From Nautilus pompilius (lineage: Eukaryota; Mollusca; Cephalopoda; Nautilida; Nautilidae): a stretch of 64,000 nt of DNA. The notes under the pieces are model-generated. The model was not told the origin of the DNA. It saw only the letters and a list, made by a program, of their open reading frames with translations, and did no database searches. Of this stretch, positions 37,401 through 43,519 are shown in pieces. How positions within the stretch are numbered: the stretch's first letter is position 1; each line of letters opens with the position of its first letter. The translations under genes and the position numbers were made by a program. The DNA is taken from assembly GCA_018389105.1 (NCBI GenBank), contig JACATO010000594.1, positions 1 through 64,000 on the forward strand, read 5' to 3'.

Positions 37401-39857
37401 CTTAAAATAAAGTCACTAGTGAAAATAATGGGATGACAATTCTAACTTAAACTCTAATCTAAATCCCACTGCTAGTTTAATAAATTTAGTTCAAACAGTT
37501 TTCTTACATTTAATCTCCACAAATTTTTACTCCATACGATGTCATTATTAACATATGCCATGCCCATGGAAGAATTTTAAATGTCAAAGATCATAACATC
37601 TAACTCCACAAAGCTAAGTATTTTTTATAGTAAAGCTATGCATTCAGTAACTACAAGGTTAGCGAGTGACTTCAAATCTGTAATGCAATGGAAAACAGCC
37701 TGAACCTGCCAAACAACGTTCCCCCCTACAACCGAAATTTTGCTTTCCAGAAATTGTTTTCTTTACACTTCTTTGTCAGACACATCCACGAGTGTGAAAC
37801 AAGCTTCTTTCCCCCACCACCTGATTGTTACTGACGTGTTGCACAGAGCTGAGAGTGCATGCAAAACTAGTAGCTCGCACACTATGACAAATAACTAAAC
37901 TTCCATAACAAACTCATTGATTTTTTGCTTATTAATTAGATTCTTTAACCATGGTCACTCAAGTGTACCTGCATGACCCTAATCAGCAAGTCCTGATTCC
38001 TCTGACAATATTGGCTTCCTGTTTGATACAATCACTGAAAACCATTACTGCACAAATTTATTACAGGAATCAATGAACTATATAATAAATATAAATAAAA
38101 TTAATCAGTCAACAAACTCCTGAAACCACCACTTAAAACACGGATTCTGTTATTGGAACAATCACTGTTTTTTTTCCCAAAGGTTGATGAGATCTACTTG
38201 TCTTAAAACATTTTAATAATTTATTCACACTTAAATAAAATTCCCACAAGAAGGTTGAATATTTAAATTGATTTTTAAAAACATATTACAGATTTATCTA
38301 TGTATTTCTGGCTTTTTGTGACCAAAAAATTTGAAAACTGCACACTGAATATTTACTGGAAGATACTCCACTGAGGTCTTTTAACTAACACTTAAAAGCA
38401 TTAACAGTTTTAAGGGAAAATATTTTAGTGAAGTGATAAATAACCTGCTTTGTTTTTATAGTAGTTATAATATAACAACTGTTAGAAAAAAATAAAATAA
38501 TGGGCAACAAAATCCATTGGTAAACTGATGACATTTGATACTTTCATGGAATTTACCACCAACTCATTAGATGAACAGAAATAAAAATGGAAGTCAGCCA
38601 TTTTATCCACAAAAAGTAAAATCATTCTACAAACAAATGAATTTTACCAGCAGCCAGGACTAAAAGTTACCATTCTGATCATTTAATAACTAACCCTCCA
38701 GCAGCAGTACTTGCTTGTAGTAATTTGCAAAGCCAAAAAACACCCAAAAAAAAAATAATGGACCATTTTGGGTCAAAGGTTGTTCAAGTCAATAATTTTA
38801 AAGATGTCATGTTAAAAAGCAGTTGTATTTCTTAAGATAAGCAGAACGCATTATTTTTCAGTGTGTGTTACTGCTGCTAAATGTCTGGTAGATGCAAGCA
38901 TTGTTCTGAAGTAAATTTTTCTCTGGTGTTTAGGTTTCATATGTGATGTTCTTCTCACCCTCTAGATTTATAAGCAACAAAAACTTGTCAATGCCAAAAT
39001 AAGTATTTCTTTTACTAAGCCATTATCATACAAGTTTATTTTCTAATGTAAAGCATTTTTAGTAGTAAATATTTAAATAAATATAAACAACCAACAAAGT
39101 TCAGATAAATTGATTTTTGTTTCACTATCTTGAAATGATATTAATTGAGTACTTCTGTTTACTTTTTGCTTTCTTAATGATGTTTAGTTAATCCAAATGC
39201 AAAGTATGCTATTTTATTTCTGTGTCTAAGTTTATTTGGCTTCATTTAAAAAACTTTTGTTTTTAAGTTCTCCCAACTTTTGGTTACATCTTTTAAAAAG
39301 TTCTAAATCATTCACTATTTGGAGTATTTTATAACTCAATCATACAAATTAATTCAGTGTGCAACATAGTTCTTACCTGTGGAAGTCTTAAACACTAGAG
39401 CAAAAAAAATAGGATGGCATTTGTGGTTGACCAAAGATGATCATGTTGATTTTTTTTATATACATTAGTGGCACTGATAATAAAGGATAAGTGACAATTA
39501 ACATGTTCCAAAATACATTAACATCTACACAATGCATACATTATGCAGCATTGACCCTGACCAAAAAAAGAGTTCAGTTTTAATTTTTAATTTCCCACTT
39601 TATTATTATTAGTTATCTGTGTTATTACTCATTTGAATGCATTAACAGCCACACCGTAGTAAATTTAATACTTTTGTGGAAACATGAGTAAATCGCATAA
39701 TATATTGGCAAGTTCAGCATGTTTCAAGATCCCTTGCCTAAATTAGGCGGTGTTACGATTTTGCTCCAAGATAAATACTAAAATGAATATGCAGAAAGTA
39801 ATTTACCTTCCTGGGGGTCCACTCATATTCCAGCCACTGGTCACCTGATCAGGTGGC
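1320..39857 (-). CDS. tub: Tubby-family protein (TUB/TULP type), 12-exon spliced gene
   Basis: Tubby-like proteins bind phosphoinositides at the plasma membrane through a C-terminal beta-barrel and, through an N-terminal helix in TULP3-type members, bring receptors into cilia with the IFT-A complex (family knowledge). Twelve exons, joined at GT/AG sites with consistent phases, give 458 residues plus a stop once one extra base in exon 6 is discounted. Residues 18-50 are a Lys/Arg/Gln-rich helix resembling the IFT-A-binding segment; 51-182 are Ser/Asp-rich linker; about 205-458 are the Tubby domain, with basic motif GRKRKKS (254-260), [14 protein letters not shown] (tubby signature 1) and [16 protein letters not shown] (signature 2) at the very C terminus. 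Introns range from 397 bp to 13.8 kb and hold most of the transposons. The first exon and promoter were not found. TUB versus TULP3 orthology cannot be settled by eye. Confidence 0.93.
1454..3043 (-). other. tub intron, left part: nothing recognised
   Basis: AT-rich intron sequence between the last two exons. No conserved protein segment on either strand and no clear inverted repeats; homopolymer runs only. Confidence 0.6.
3052..3532. mobile_element. Non-autonomous hAT element (MITE), 481 bp
   Basis: Terminal inverted repeats CAGTGATTCTCAACC at the left and its complement GGTTGAGAATCACTG at the right are flanked by an exact 8-bp duplication ccctagat (3044-3051 and 3533-3540). The CAGTG start and 8-bp duplication are hAT hallmarks. 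The interior is AT-rich with no transposase. The ends resemble those of the hAT at 62080 (CAGTGGTTCTCAACC), so that family may have moved it. Confidence 0.9.
3650..3733 (-). CDS. tub: tub exon 11 (tubby signature 1)
   Basis: An 84-nt exon, acceptor ttttcag, donor gtaagg, phase 1 on both sides, 27 full codons: [20 protein letters not shown] and [21 protein letters not shown] fits tubby signature 1 as I recall it, and the exon joins exon 10 (PVWND) exactly as in the family. Confidence 0.96.
3734..6811 (-). other. tub intron segment with a degenerate repeated word
   Basis: No exon or transposase recognised. Within 4080-4720 the sequence is less AT-rich and a motif recurs: ggcaaggttttaagc at 4184 and ggcaaggtttcaagg at 4283, about 99 bp apart, each preceded by a cttcag word, with aaggcca words repeating to about 4495. 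It may be an old repeat remnant. The rest is featureless AT-rich DNA. Confidence 0.5.
6814..8076 (+). mobile_element. mariner-like element of DD41D (rosa-like) type, 1263 bp
   Basis: Both ends are present: CAGGGCGTGGCAGAAGTAAC at the left and, reverse-complemented, CAGGGTGAGGCAAAAGTAAC at the right, each flanked by TA. The interior encodes a decayed transposase in the same direction. The element lies in the large tub intron, antisense to the gene, 73 bp before the non-LTR element. Confidence 0.88.
6959..7948 (+). pseudogene. DD41D mariner-like transposase, broken
   Basis: The first 158 codons are open: an N-terminal helix-turn-helix ([15 protein letters not shown], then [20 protein letters not shown]) and a second HTH ([17 protein letters not shown]). 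A frameshift near 7425 interrupts it; the catalytic part continues as [37 protein letters not shown], and [17 protein letters not shown], with in-frame stops. The first two catalytic Asp are present (WSDE, QQDA). The third position, normally Asp in LTPxDFF, is Asn here. The second and third catalytic positions have 41 residues between them, which is the rosa spacing. Non-functional. Confidence 0.85.
8137..8149. repeat. Left target-site duplication of the non-LTR element
   Basis: aatatacagaaat, repeated exactly at 13062-13074. It defines the left boundary of the retrotransposon. Confidence 0.75.
8780..9100 (+). pseudogene. ORF1-like region of the non-LTR element with Cys/His motif
   Basis: In one frame, from about 8837, the sequence reads [19 protein letters not shown], a C-x2-C ... 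C-x2-xH pattern resembling a zinc finger, then an acidic/basic stretch ([19 protein letters not shown]). It lies where ORF1, the nucleic-acid-binding protein, is expected in such elements. Stops precede it. Whether ORF1 is separate or joined to ORF2 is unclear. Confidence 0.5.
9087..13046 (+). pseudogene. ORF2 of the non-LTR element: endonuclease-RT-RNase H
   Basis: The endonuclease starts at LKILQWN (about 9390), with LICEFRIKG, then [11 protein letters not shown] (the GDFNA position) and [12 protein letters not shown] near 9910. The RT segment contains [29 protein letters not shown] (motif A, altered), NTGTPQG, and YADNGTIF, where the YADD box has lost its second Asp. RNase H (about 12190-12600) has [24 protein letters not shown] and GNESTDALA, so all four acidic residues are visible. 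The C terminus has [18 protein letters not shown], a CCHC-type motif. Broken by stops at 9411, 9783 and others, and by several frameshifts. Confidence 0.85.
13062..13074. repeat. Right target-site duplication of the non-LTR element
   Basis: aatatacagaaat, identical to 8137-8149, directly after the short 3' tail ending in ataacat. Confidence 0.75.
13081..14415 (+). mobile_element. mariner element, degenerate, about 1.33 kb
   Basis: The right end, reverse-complemented, reads TACGAGGTCTGTCAAAAAAG; the left end tatctggctgtgtctgttca is a diverged partner, continuing caaaaccaacttt against gaaaccaaacttt. TA is present at both ends. It carries a mariner transposase on the plus strand and starts 7 bp after the target duplication of the retrotransposon. 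Confidence 0.8.
13278..14329 (+). pseudogene. mariner transposase, broken and catalytically altered
   Basis: The N terminus has [20 protein letters not shown] and [20 protein letters not shown], the paired HTH region, and then [19 protein letters not shown]. The catalytic part spans three frames: VVTGNEAW (GDE to GNE), [32 protein letters not shown] (HDN to HNN) and [18 protein letters not shown] (PAD to PAE). All three catalytic Asp positions are substituted, besides the frameshifts and the stop at 13679. Clearly dead. Confidence 0.85.
14440..16190 (+). pseudogene. Tigger/pogo (jerky-like) transposase remnant
   Basis: No terminal repeats recognised; the region follows the mariner directly. 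Segments in shifting frames match Tigger transposases in the right order: [15 protein letters not shown] near 14820, [14 protein letters not shown] and [20 protein letters not shown] near 15130-15240, [14 protein letters not shown] near 15305, then [40 protein letters not shown] near 15510-15640. The tail reads [20 protein letters not shown] then DLFKKASRS near 15880-15960, a Gln-x-x-Leu PCNA-box-like end. Very degraded. Start and end are estimates. Confidence 0.7.
16191..17564 (-). other. tub intron segment: nothing recognised
   Basis: AT-rich DNA up to exon 10. No transposase fragment, RNA gene or conserved exon seen. Confidence 0.6.
17565..17652 (-). CDS. tub: tub exon 10 (Tubby domain)
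   Basis: An 88-nt exon, acceptor aacag, donor gtaagt, phase 0 in and phase 1 out, 29 full codons. Encodes [20 protein letters not shown] then HNKTPVWND. The vertebrate counterpart is [20 protein letters not shown] then QNKTPVWND. It is followed by the 13.8-kb transposon-filled intron. Confidence 0.95.
17653..18899 (-). other. tub intron segment: nothing recognised
   Basis: AT-rich intron sequence between exons 9 and 10. An open stretch at 17900-18085 has no recognisable similarity. Confidence 0.6.
18900..19109. repeat. 16-bp direct repeat pair around the GC-rich insert
   Basis: Two exact copies of acaacagcaaaagcag, at 18900-18915 and 19094-19109, interpreted as a target-site duplication. 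Confidence 0.7.
18916..19093. mobile_element. GC-rich 178-bp insertion flanked by a 16-bp direct repeat
   Basis: The repeat acaacagcaaaagcag occurs at 18900-18915 and 19094-19109 and brackets a strikingly GC-rich block (gagagcgacctcccgggtcc, ggtggaccgggccgcttgtc) in a region otherwise about two thirds A+T. A 16-bp flanking duplication is typical of LINE-mobilised sequences (SINEs or retrocopies of small RNAs). There is no clear poly-A tail, no A/B box that I trust, and I do not recognise the source. Both strands are open through it, probably by composition. Confidence 0.6.
19555..19653 (-). CDS. tub: tub exon 9 (Tubby domain)
   Basis: A 99-nt exon, acceptor ctgcag, donor gtatgt, phase 0 on both sides, 33 codons. 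It opens [13 protein letters not shown] and continues [20 protein letters not shown], nearly identical to the vertebrate family at this position. Confidence 0.96.
19654..20763 (-). other. tub intron 8: nothing recognised
   Basis: 1110-bp AT-rich intron. A short (TG)n-type run at about 20670-20690 is the only feature. Confidence 0.6.
20764..20878 (-). CDS. tub: tub exon 8 (Tubby domain)
   Basis: A 115-nt exon, acceptor atcag, donor gtaagt, phase 2 in and phase 0 out, 38 full codons. Completing the split Arg codon gives [18 protein letters not shown], the counterpart of RSNLMGTKFTVYDNGVNP, and it ends [10 protein letters not shown], the counterpart of LRQELAAVCY. The variable loop between them is short. 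Confidence 0.94.
20879..22068 (-). other. tub intron 7: nothing recognised
   Basis: 1190-bp AT-rich intron with no transposase fragments or inverted repeats noticed. Confidence 0.6.
22069..22181 (-). CDS. tub: tub exon 7 (phosphoinositide-binding basic loop)
   Basis: A 113-nt exon, acceptor atcag, donor gttggt (a less usual donor), phase 0 in and phase 2 out. It encodes [20 protein letters not shown] followed by [16 protein letters not shown], almost identical to the vertebrate family. The GRKRKK motif lies in the surface region that binds PI(4,5)P2 in tubby (family knowledge). Confidence 0.96.
22182..22791 (-). other. tub intron 6: nothing recognised
   Basis: 610-bp very AT-rich intron with long A runs and a short (ATA)n tract near 22645. 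Confidence 0.6.
22792..22990 (-). CDS. tub: tub exon 6 (start of Tubby domain), with a +1 frameshift
   Basis: A 199-nt exon, acceptor ttatag, donor gtcagt. The first part reads [16 protein letters not shown], matching the conserved LEEFALRPAPQG entry to the Tubby domain. The second part reads [13 protein letters not shown] and [15 protein letters not shown], the first beta-strands. The two halves are in different frames: one extra base (a c on the plus strand at about 22879) follows the Lys codon. Without it the exon is 198 nt and the phases of both neighbours are satisfied. As written, translation runs out of frame and stops about 20 codons later. Confidence 0.92.
23388..23533 (-). CDS. tub: tub exon 5 (acidic linker)
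   Basis: A 146-nt exon, acceptor ttggcag, donor gtatgt, phase 1 in and phase 0 out, 48 full codons. The product is Ser/Gln/Pro-rich with an Asp run ([10 protein letters not shown]) and ends SEVQN. Low-complexity composition fits the disordered linker. It is separated from exon 6 by only 397 bp. Confidence 0.82.
24403..25663 (+). mobile_element. mariner nested in the Tigger element, 1261 bp
   Basis: Ends TGAGGTCTGTCAAAAAAG and, reverse-complemented, CGAGGTCTGTTGAAAAAG, flanked by TA at 24401-24402 and 25664-25665. Excising the element with one TA restores an uninterrupted Tigger codon series (KKYEGRPS), which proves the order of events. It is the best-preserved mariner in the window. Confidence 0.92.
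24563..25591 (+). pseudogene. mariner transposase, best-preserved copy
   Basis: The first 158 codons from the ATG are open: [58 protein letters not shown]. The first catalytic Asp is in VITGDES followed by a stop where Trp is expected (TGG to TGA), then VYGYDPEAK. The part after a frameshift reads [20 protein letters not shown] and [20 protein letters not shown] carries the second Asp and [19 protein letters not shown] the third. The C terminus [13 protein letters not shown] matches mariners. The catalytic triad is retained, but stops and frameshifts prevent a full product. Confidence 0.87.
27664..28081 (-). other. tub intron segment with a small inverted repeat
   Basis: The segment ttgatccagcactgc near 27836 recurs inverted (gcagtgctggatcaa) near 27948, giving a 15-bp stem around a roughly 100-nt loop. 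Nothing else recognised. Confidence 0.45.
28082..28213 (-). CDS. tub: tub exon 4 (acidic linker)
   Basis: A 132-nt exon, acceptor gttatag, donor gtaatt, phase 1 in and phase 1 out. It encodes 43 full codons, including [14 protein letters not shown] and a Ser/Asp run (SDSDSDIP). The QIQVLNV segment matches the VQILTVG-type motif of the vertebrate linker; the acidic run is typical of the poorly conserved region ahead of the Tubby domain. Confidence 0.85.
28298..29815 (-). mobile_element. Tigger/pogo element, degraded, minus strand
   Basis: The left end ccgtcaaacctcgttaatct after TA is a typical Tigger inverted repeat; a diverged partner (ctctcaatccaaactg on the minus strand) lies near 29785. 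On the minus strand the interior keeps [19 protein letters not shown] (the first catalytic Asp, IYNFDET in the family) near 29480 and, ahead of it, [17 protein letters not shown] near 29660. It is the only readable element in the tub introns oriented with the gene. Confidence 0.68.
29199..29218. repeat. (TA)n microsatellite
   Basis: About nine TA units inside the degraded Tigger. Confidence 0.85.
29816..30866 (-). other. tub intron segment: nothing recognised
   Basis: AT-rich DNA with a T run and an A run at 30786-30845. No gene or element recognised. Confidence 0.55.
30867..31032 (-). CDS. tub: tub exon 3 (basic helix, nuclear-localisation-like motif)
   Basis: A 166-nt exon, acceptor tttttag, donor gtaaga, phase 0 in and phase 1 out, 55 codons. 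It opens with [20 protein letters not shown], which aligns with the KKKRQEPLMVQ stretch of mammalian tubby. KRKR could act as a nuclear localisation signal. The remainder ([18 protein letters not shown]) is Ser/Arg-rich linker, aligning with GRPRSRRARQSEEQAPLV-like sequence in vertebrates. Confidence 0.88.
31200..32260 (+). pseudogene. Tc1-like transposase remnant
   Basis: In one continuous frame apart from stops: [20 protein letters not shown] (first catalytic site, WSDES to FSNES), then [27 protein letters not shown] and [20 protein letters not shown] (second site, QDNAxxH to HENGTICH). The order and spacing fit Tc1-like transposases. Terminal repeats and the final acidic residue were not found, so the limits are estimates. 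Both visible catalytic Asp are substituted. Confidence 0.65.
32261..33540 (-). other. tub intron segment: nothing recognised
   Basis: AT-rich intron. No conserved exon, transposase or inverted repeat noticed. Confidence 0.55.
33560..33945 (-). repeat. GC-rich dispersed repeat, long copy
   Basis: A GC-rich block, out of character with its surroundings. Read on the minus strand it begins after a T run with tttgtggtgcttgcgtgggg, gtgcgtgtgtatctccgaga and agggagtggagggtggtgtc. The same roughly 80-bp start recurs on the plus strand at 60354-60430. It is probably a SINE or a LINE end; no tRNA-like promoter boxes that I trust. Confidence 0.6.
34640..34950 (+). repeat. GC-rich repeat-like block facing the 33.6-kb copy
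   Basis: After a T and G run it starts with a GT-rich lead (tttgtgggtttgtatgttag) and continues ggtcggttccatgaccggcc, ctggactctcgggacagag, ending near a T run at 34938. Composition and layout resemble the 33.6-kb repeat in opposite orientation, but the interior sequence differs. Unidentified; a SINE is possible. Confidence 0.4.
35187..36213 (+). mobile_element. cecropia-type mariner, internally deleted, 1027 bp
   Basis: Inverted repeats TTAGGTCATTACAAACGTTT (left) and, complemented from the right, TTAGGTTGTTACAGAAGTTT, with TA at both outer sides. Full-length members of this lineage are about 1.3 kb, so roughly 260 bp are missing from the interior. Antisense to tub. Confidence 0.88.
35314..36135 (+). 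pseudogene. cecropia-type mariner transposase, centre deleted
   Basis: The N-terminal half is well kept: [57 protein letters not shown] and [19 protein letters not shown]. Behind 35695 it jumps to the later catalytic part: [20 protein letters not shown] (second Asp), [19 protein letters not shown] (third Asp) and NPDFFQNG near the end. The block holding the first catalytic Asp is missing, and several frameshifts follow. The family is the one that gave the transposase half of primate SETMAR. Confidence 0.85.
36214..36742 (-). other. tub intron segment: nothing recognised
   Basis: About 530 bp of AT-rich intron between the mariner and exon 2. Confidence 0.55.
36743..36794 (-). CDS. tub: tub exon 2 (N-terminal helix)
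   Basis: A 52-nt exon, acceptor cttacag, donor gtaaga. One base completes the Ser codon begun in exon 1, then 17 codons end in MQKNKLENQ. This corresponds to the RQQKLDxQR segment of vertebrate TUB/TULP3 and continues directly into [13 protein letters not shown] of exon 3. The ATG here is an alternative start candidate. Confidence 0.8.
36867..37191. mobile_element. MITE of 325 bp with TTAA flanks
   Basis: Inverted repeats of about 28 bp: tgcccctcacaagccaggtg with gtcactct on the left, and agagtgactacctggcttga with gagggggca on the right. TTAA directly borders both ends (36863-36866, 37192-37195), the piggyBac-type target. No coding capacity. The superfamily call rests on the TTAA alone. Confidence 0.72.
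37196..39806 (-). other. tub intron 1: nothing recognised
   Basis: About 2.6 kb of AT-rich intron upstream of exon 2. No exon, transposase or inverted-repeat element recognised. Confidence 0.55.
39807..39857 (-). CDS. tub: tub exon 1 of those found (N-terminal)
   Basis: A 51-nt exon between acceptor ttttag and donor gtaaat. It enters with one base of a split codon, encodes [16 protein letters not shown] and leaves AG for the next split codon. Joining to the next exon gives Ser-Val-Val-Tyr-Asp-Phe, matching the acidic/aromatic stretch ahead of the N-terminal helix in tubby proteins. The Met in this exon could be an initiator, in which case the upstream part is 5' UTR; otherwise an earlier exon lies further right. 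The phase match with exon 2 is the main support. Confidence 0.7.
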
Positions 39858-41244
39858 CTAAAACAAAAGGAAAAAAGATGTCTAAACAATTTGACTTTGG
39901 CACACAATACTTATGTCATGGTTTATATTTATGTCCACTAAAATATTAATATTTCTAGACCTCAATAACACATTACACCAACAGCAATACTCGTCACCAC
40001 TGTAATAAGTAAACTTTCGTGTTTGTGTTAAAATGTAAAAAGCTTTCAATATTGATTTTACCAAAATATCATTTTCACATTGCATAATTCCATTATGCAA
40101 ATGCAATATAATTGGGTAGTAAGTGCTAATTACAAATATTTCACCAATAGACAATTCATACAAGATAATAGCTAATATATATTATCTGGCAACTATTTAA
40201 TCTTCTCGTTATTGCTGTTTAAAATATAAACAAAGTAAATAAATAATATTCCCATTTCTTGATCTGCATAAAGCAAATAAATTACTAAAATAAAAATGCC
40301 ATATATTATCAGCAAATACACTGTACAAGACTAAAATGATTATATGATGGATGCAAAAAATGTGATATAAAGTGTACCTTGCTTTAATTTCAACTTCGGC
40401 ATTGTACCTATTCAATATTGGCAAATACTCATGTTTTCAAACTTTTTTTTATTCTTTTCAGATCTTTAAGTTTAAATAAACTTCACTTCTGCATATCATT
40501 TTTATTTTGATGTCACTGGGTTTATTTTAGTCTTGCACAGTGTATTTGCTAATGATATGTAGCATATTTGAAGGTTGGTGACAAAGATATTTGGATATTA
40601 TACAGTTGACACCAAATGACAATATAAACCTTTTAAAATATGCGAAAGTATTAATTATAATTTGGATAATAATCAAAACATGCAAAAAATTAGAAATATA
40701 CAAAAAAAGAATATAAAACATTATCTTATCTGAGATGGTCAAATTTTTTTAATTTCAGCCCAGCATTTTAGTGAAAGTATTATTTAAAGTTTTTAATAAC
40801 ACTGGTTAAAAACAATTTTCTTAATTAATCCTTTGAATGCTCAATTTATCTACGGAGAAATATTTTATTGCAATATGATATAATGGTAACAAAAATGATA
40901 AAACATGATTATGTCACTATACGGAAATACTACCAAATTTCAAATACAGTTTTCCAATCAAATCATCTGAAGTATTATGGTAACAGACTCCAGTGTTGCC
41001 TACATCAAAGCATACAGAATAAAATACATAATCAACATAAAATCACAGGTGCCTAATATGTACTAATGACCTCTGCAAGTTAAATGAAAATTTACACTAT
41101 TCTTAAATCTAAAAGCAAAAGTAATTTTGACTAATGCAAGAAATGGAGACAATAGGATAAAAATTATAAAATACTATTTATTATCTGTCAGGAATGCTTA
41201 TTAAATCCTCCTCATACCTCCCACTAGAATTCACAATATACATA
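39858..41244. other. Region upstream of the first tub exon found: nothing recognised
   Basis: AT-rich, no GC or CpG enrichment that would mark a promoter, no convincing exon. It may be a further tub intron or 5' flank. Confidence 0.5.
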
Positions 41245-41246
41245 TA

Positions 41247-42445
41247 TGTCTGATCAAAAAGTTTCAAGACTGAATTTATTCTTACAAACCTAAAGGACAA
41301 CACAGTTAATCAAATTTATCCTCTTCAAAGTTGCTGTTTCCTCTGAACACTAATTCCAGTGGTTTTGCCATCTCTGGTACTTTTCTTTGGGGATGGCTTT
41401 CAGTTTCTTGGTTACATTTTGGATGATGGTTGGCACATCCTGAAATTTTTCTTTTTAGGATGTTTCGGTCTGGAGAACAGAAAAAAGTAATTTGGTGCCA
41501 AGTGAATATGATCAATGAGGGAGCAGTGGAATGCAGTACTTGGCCAAACACTGTCATGATGCAACAGCTACAAGCCTGACCCCTATTTGTCAGGCTGCTT
41601 CTGTTGAATGGTATCTCTTAGGTATTTCAGAATGGCCAAATTAAACCACCGATTCTGTCTGACCTTGTGGAAAAAAATCATGGTGCATAACACCTTCACC
41701 ATCAAAAAGCACAATCATCATCATCTTCACATTTGAGCATGTCCATCTGGCTTTCTTTGCTTTGAGGTGATTGGAGCTTATCTTGGAGTCATAGCCATAA
41801 ACCCTAATCTTGCCACCTCTAATGATGCTGAGCAGGAAGTTTTCATCATTCACTACATAGTCAATAAGTTCATGAGTCAATGAGAAGTGCGATGTTTCTT
41901 CTGTTGCAGACTGAGAACACATCAAACAAGCTTTACTGAGACCTACCTCATTCCCAAATCTCGAGTCAAAATCACTTGGCATGTGCTGTAGGAGATGCCA
42001 ACAACTTCCGCCACTTCACAAATTGCCATTTTCCTGTTACCACAAATGTCACAAACAAGTAAAAGATTCTCACTGTGCATGGTTGATGGATGGCCAGAGC
42101 ATGGATCATCATCGATGGAAGTTGAGTTATTTTTAAGCTGAGCAAACCACTCAAATGTTTTCAAACAGTTGAGAGTTTCATCCCAAATATAGTTTTAATA
42201 TTTCATATATTTCCATGGATGCTTTACTGAATATCATGCAGAATTTGATGAACACACTTTGCTCCTTCAAGTCAGATATTTTACAATGGGACAGAAAAAT
42301 AAACATCTGAACAAAACTTTGTCCCTCAAGACTGAGACATTATGGTGGTTTCTTGCCAAGGCGTGCTATTAAGTGTTGCCAACTATGTCACTTGTTTAAT
42401 ATCACTACAATAAATTTATCCCCAGGACATTTTGGTCAGACCTCG
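41247..42445 (-). mobile_element. mariner element, minus strand, about 1.2 kb
   Basis: The right end, complemented, reads TACGAGGTCTGACCAAAATG; the left end tatgtctgatcaaaaagttt is its diverged partner, both with TA. The transposase runs leftwards. Confidence 0.82.
41290..42275 (-). pseudogene. mariner transposase, broken
   Basis: The N terminus has SDLKEQSVFIKFCMIFSK, then FEWFAQLKNNSTSIDDDPCS and EVAEVVGISYSTCQVILTRD. After a frameshift come HELIDYVVNDENFLLSIIRG, GKIRVYGYDSKISSN (first catalytic region, GDE changed to GGK), KMMMIVLFDGEGVMHHDFFP. The last part is hard to read, with LAPNYFFLF where PxDYFLF is expected. Stops and frameshifts throughout. Catalytic positions one and three are substituted. 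Confidence 0.8.
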
Positions 42446-42469
42446 TATACACTAGTAAGACCTATTTGC

Positions 42470-43515
42470 CATCTCAGAATTAGGCCTGACCTGAGTACAG
42501 ATACAATTAGATTGACTACATGATATGAAAGGTAAGCCCTGTTTCAGTCAGTCTAACATATGAGGAAAGGGATAAGACATCACAGCATTCAAAAAGGCAT
42601 GATAGTGGATGTAAGTTTAGCAGGTGGCACAGTGAGCAAGACAGTTTAGTTGATAGTCTGCTCCAAGAAAACAAACATTCAAGTTTATCAGCAATGGCAA
42701 AAGGTAAAGAAAGACTGCTACAAGAGGAAAATTTGGCTGTAAGCAGTGACAAAAAGATGTGGTTAAACAGGTTAGTAAAATCCAACCATCATCAAACAAA
42801 AGACCAAATGAGTCATAAATCCATATCCATCTCCGGCCATACTTTGTGACAAATCTTGCAACAAATGGGCAACAGCAGTTGACAACCATTGCATAACCAC
42901 TGACTGCAGTTACCAATATGAAAAGGCACTGTGTGGTGGTCCAAAGAGTACAAGAAAATGTGACGAAGTTCAACAAGTAACATTTCACCAATTTTCGCAG
43001 ATGGAAGAGGAGAGATTTGAAACAAGCCACACAAATCATTCAATCCATTGTGGGTGGCCACACTGTCCAGGCCTCTGATGGTGGAATGATTTGGGCCATA
43101 CTTTGTTAGCATACCTTGGACCCTTTGATTTATATAGAAAGCAGAATGGAACCTCAGCATCATTTCTAATCAAGTGCATCCAGCAATGCCTTGTGTAACC
43201 TGATAGGCACAGCTACTTTCAAGATAACAGTGCTCTGATCCACCATAGACACTATTTCTCAAATTATGAAAGCACAGAGATTTCAGGCATCTTCCATGGC
43301 CAGTACAATCCTGGGATCTTAATCTAATTGAGCATCTAAAGGATGAACTTAAAAGATGCATTCACCATCATGATACCCTGCCTATCTTGCTCCATACATT
43401 ATACACATTATATTCCTTTGGACACCATGTTGTTATTTGGGCAAAATGTGCCACATCCCATTATTGGGTGCAGGTCCTAATAAAGTGGCCATCAGGTGTC
43501 ATTTTTAGCCAGTAA
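42470..43515 (+). pseudogene. Tc1-like (DD34E) transposase remnant, plus strand
   Basis: Recognisable pieces near the end: SDGGMIWAIL, HTLDPLIYIESRMEP, then YFQDNSALIHHRHYF (second Asp) and WDLNLIEHLKDELKR (final Glu). The right end contains gtcctaataaagtggcc, a sequence type common at Tc1-like ends. The N-terminal half is too decayed to read. It is the same family as the copy at 45450-46430 (shared HTLxxL, RMN/RME, LxxExLxDELKR). Confidence 0.72.
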
Positions 43516-43519
43516 TGAA

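Noticed and set aside
42617..43163. Long minus-strand open frames over the Tc1-like remnant
   Set aside because: They are antisense to the transposase pieces and have no recognisable similarity.
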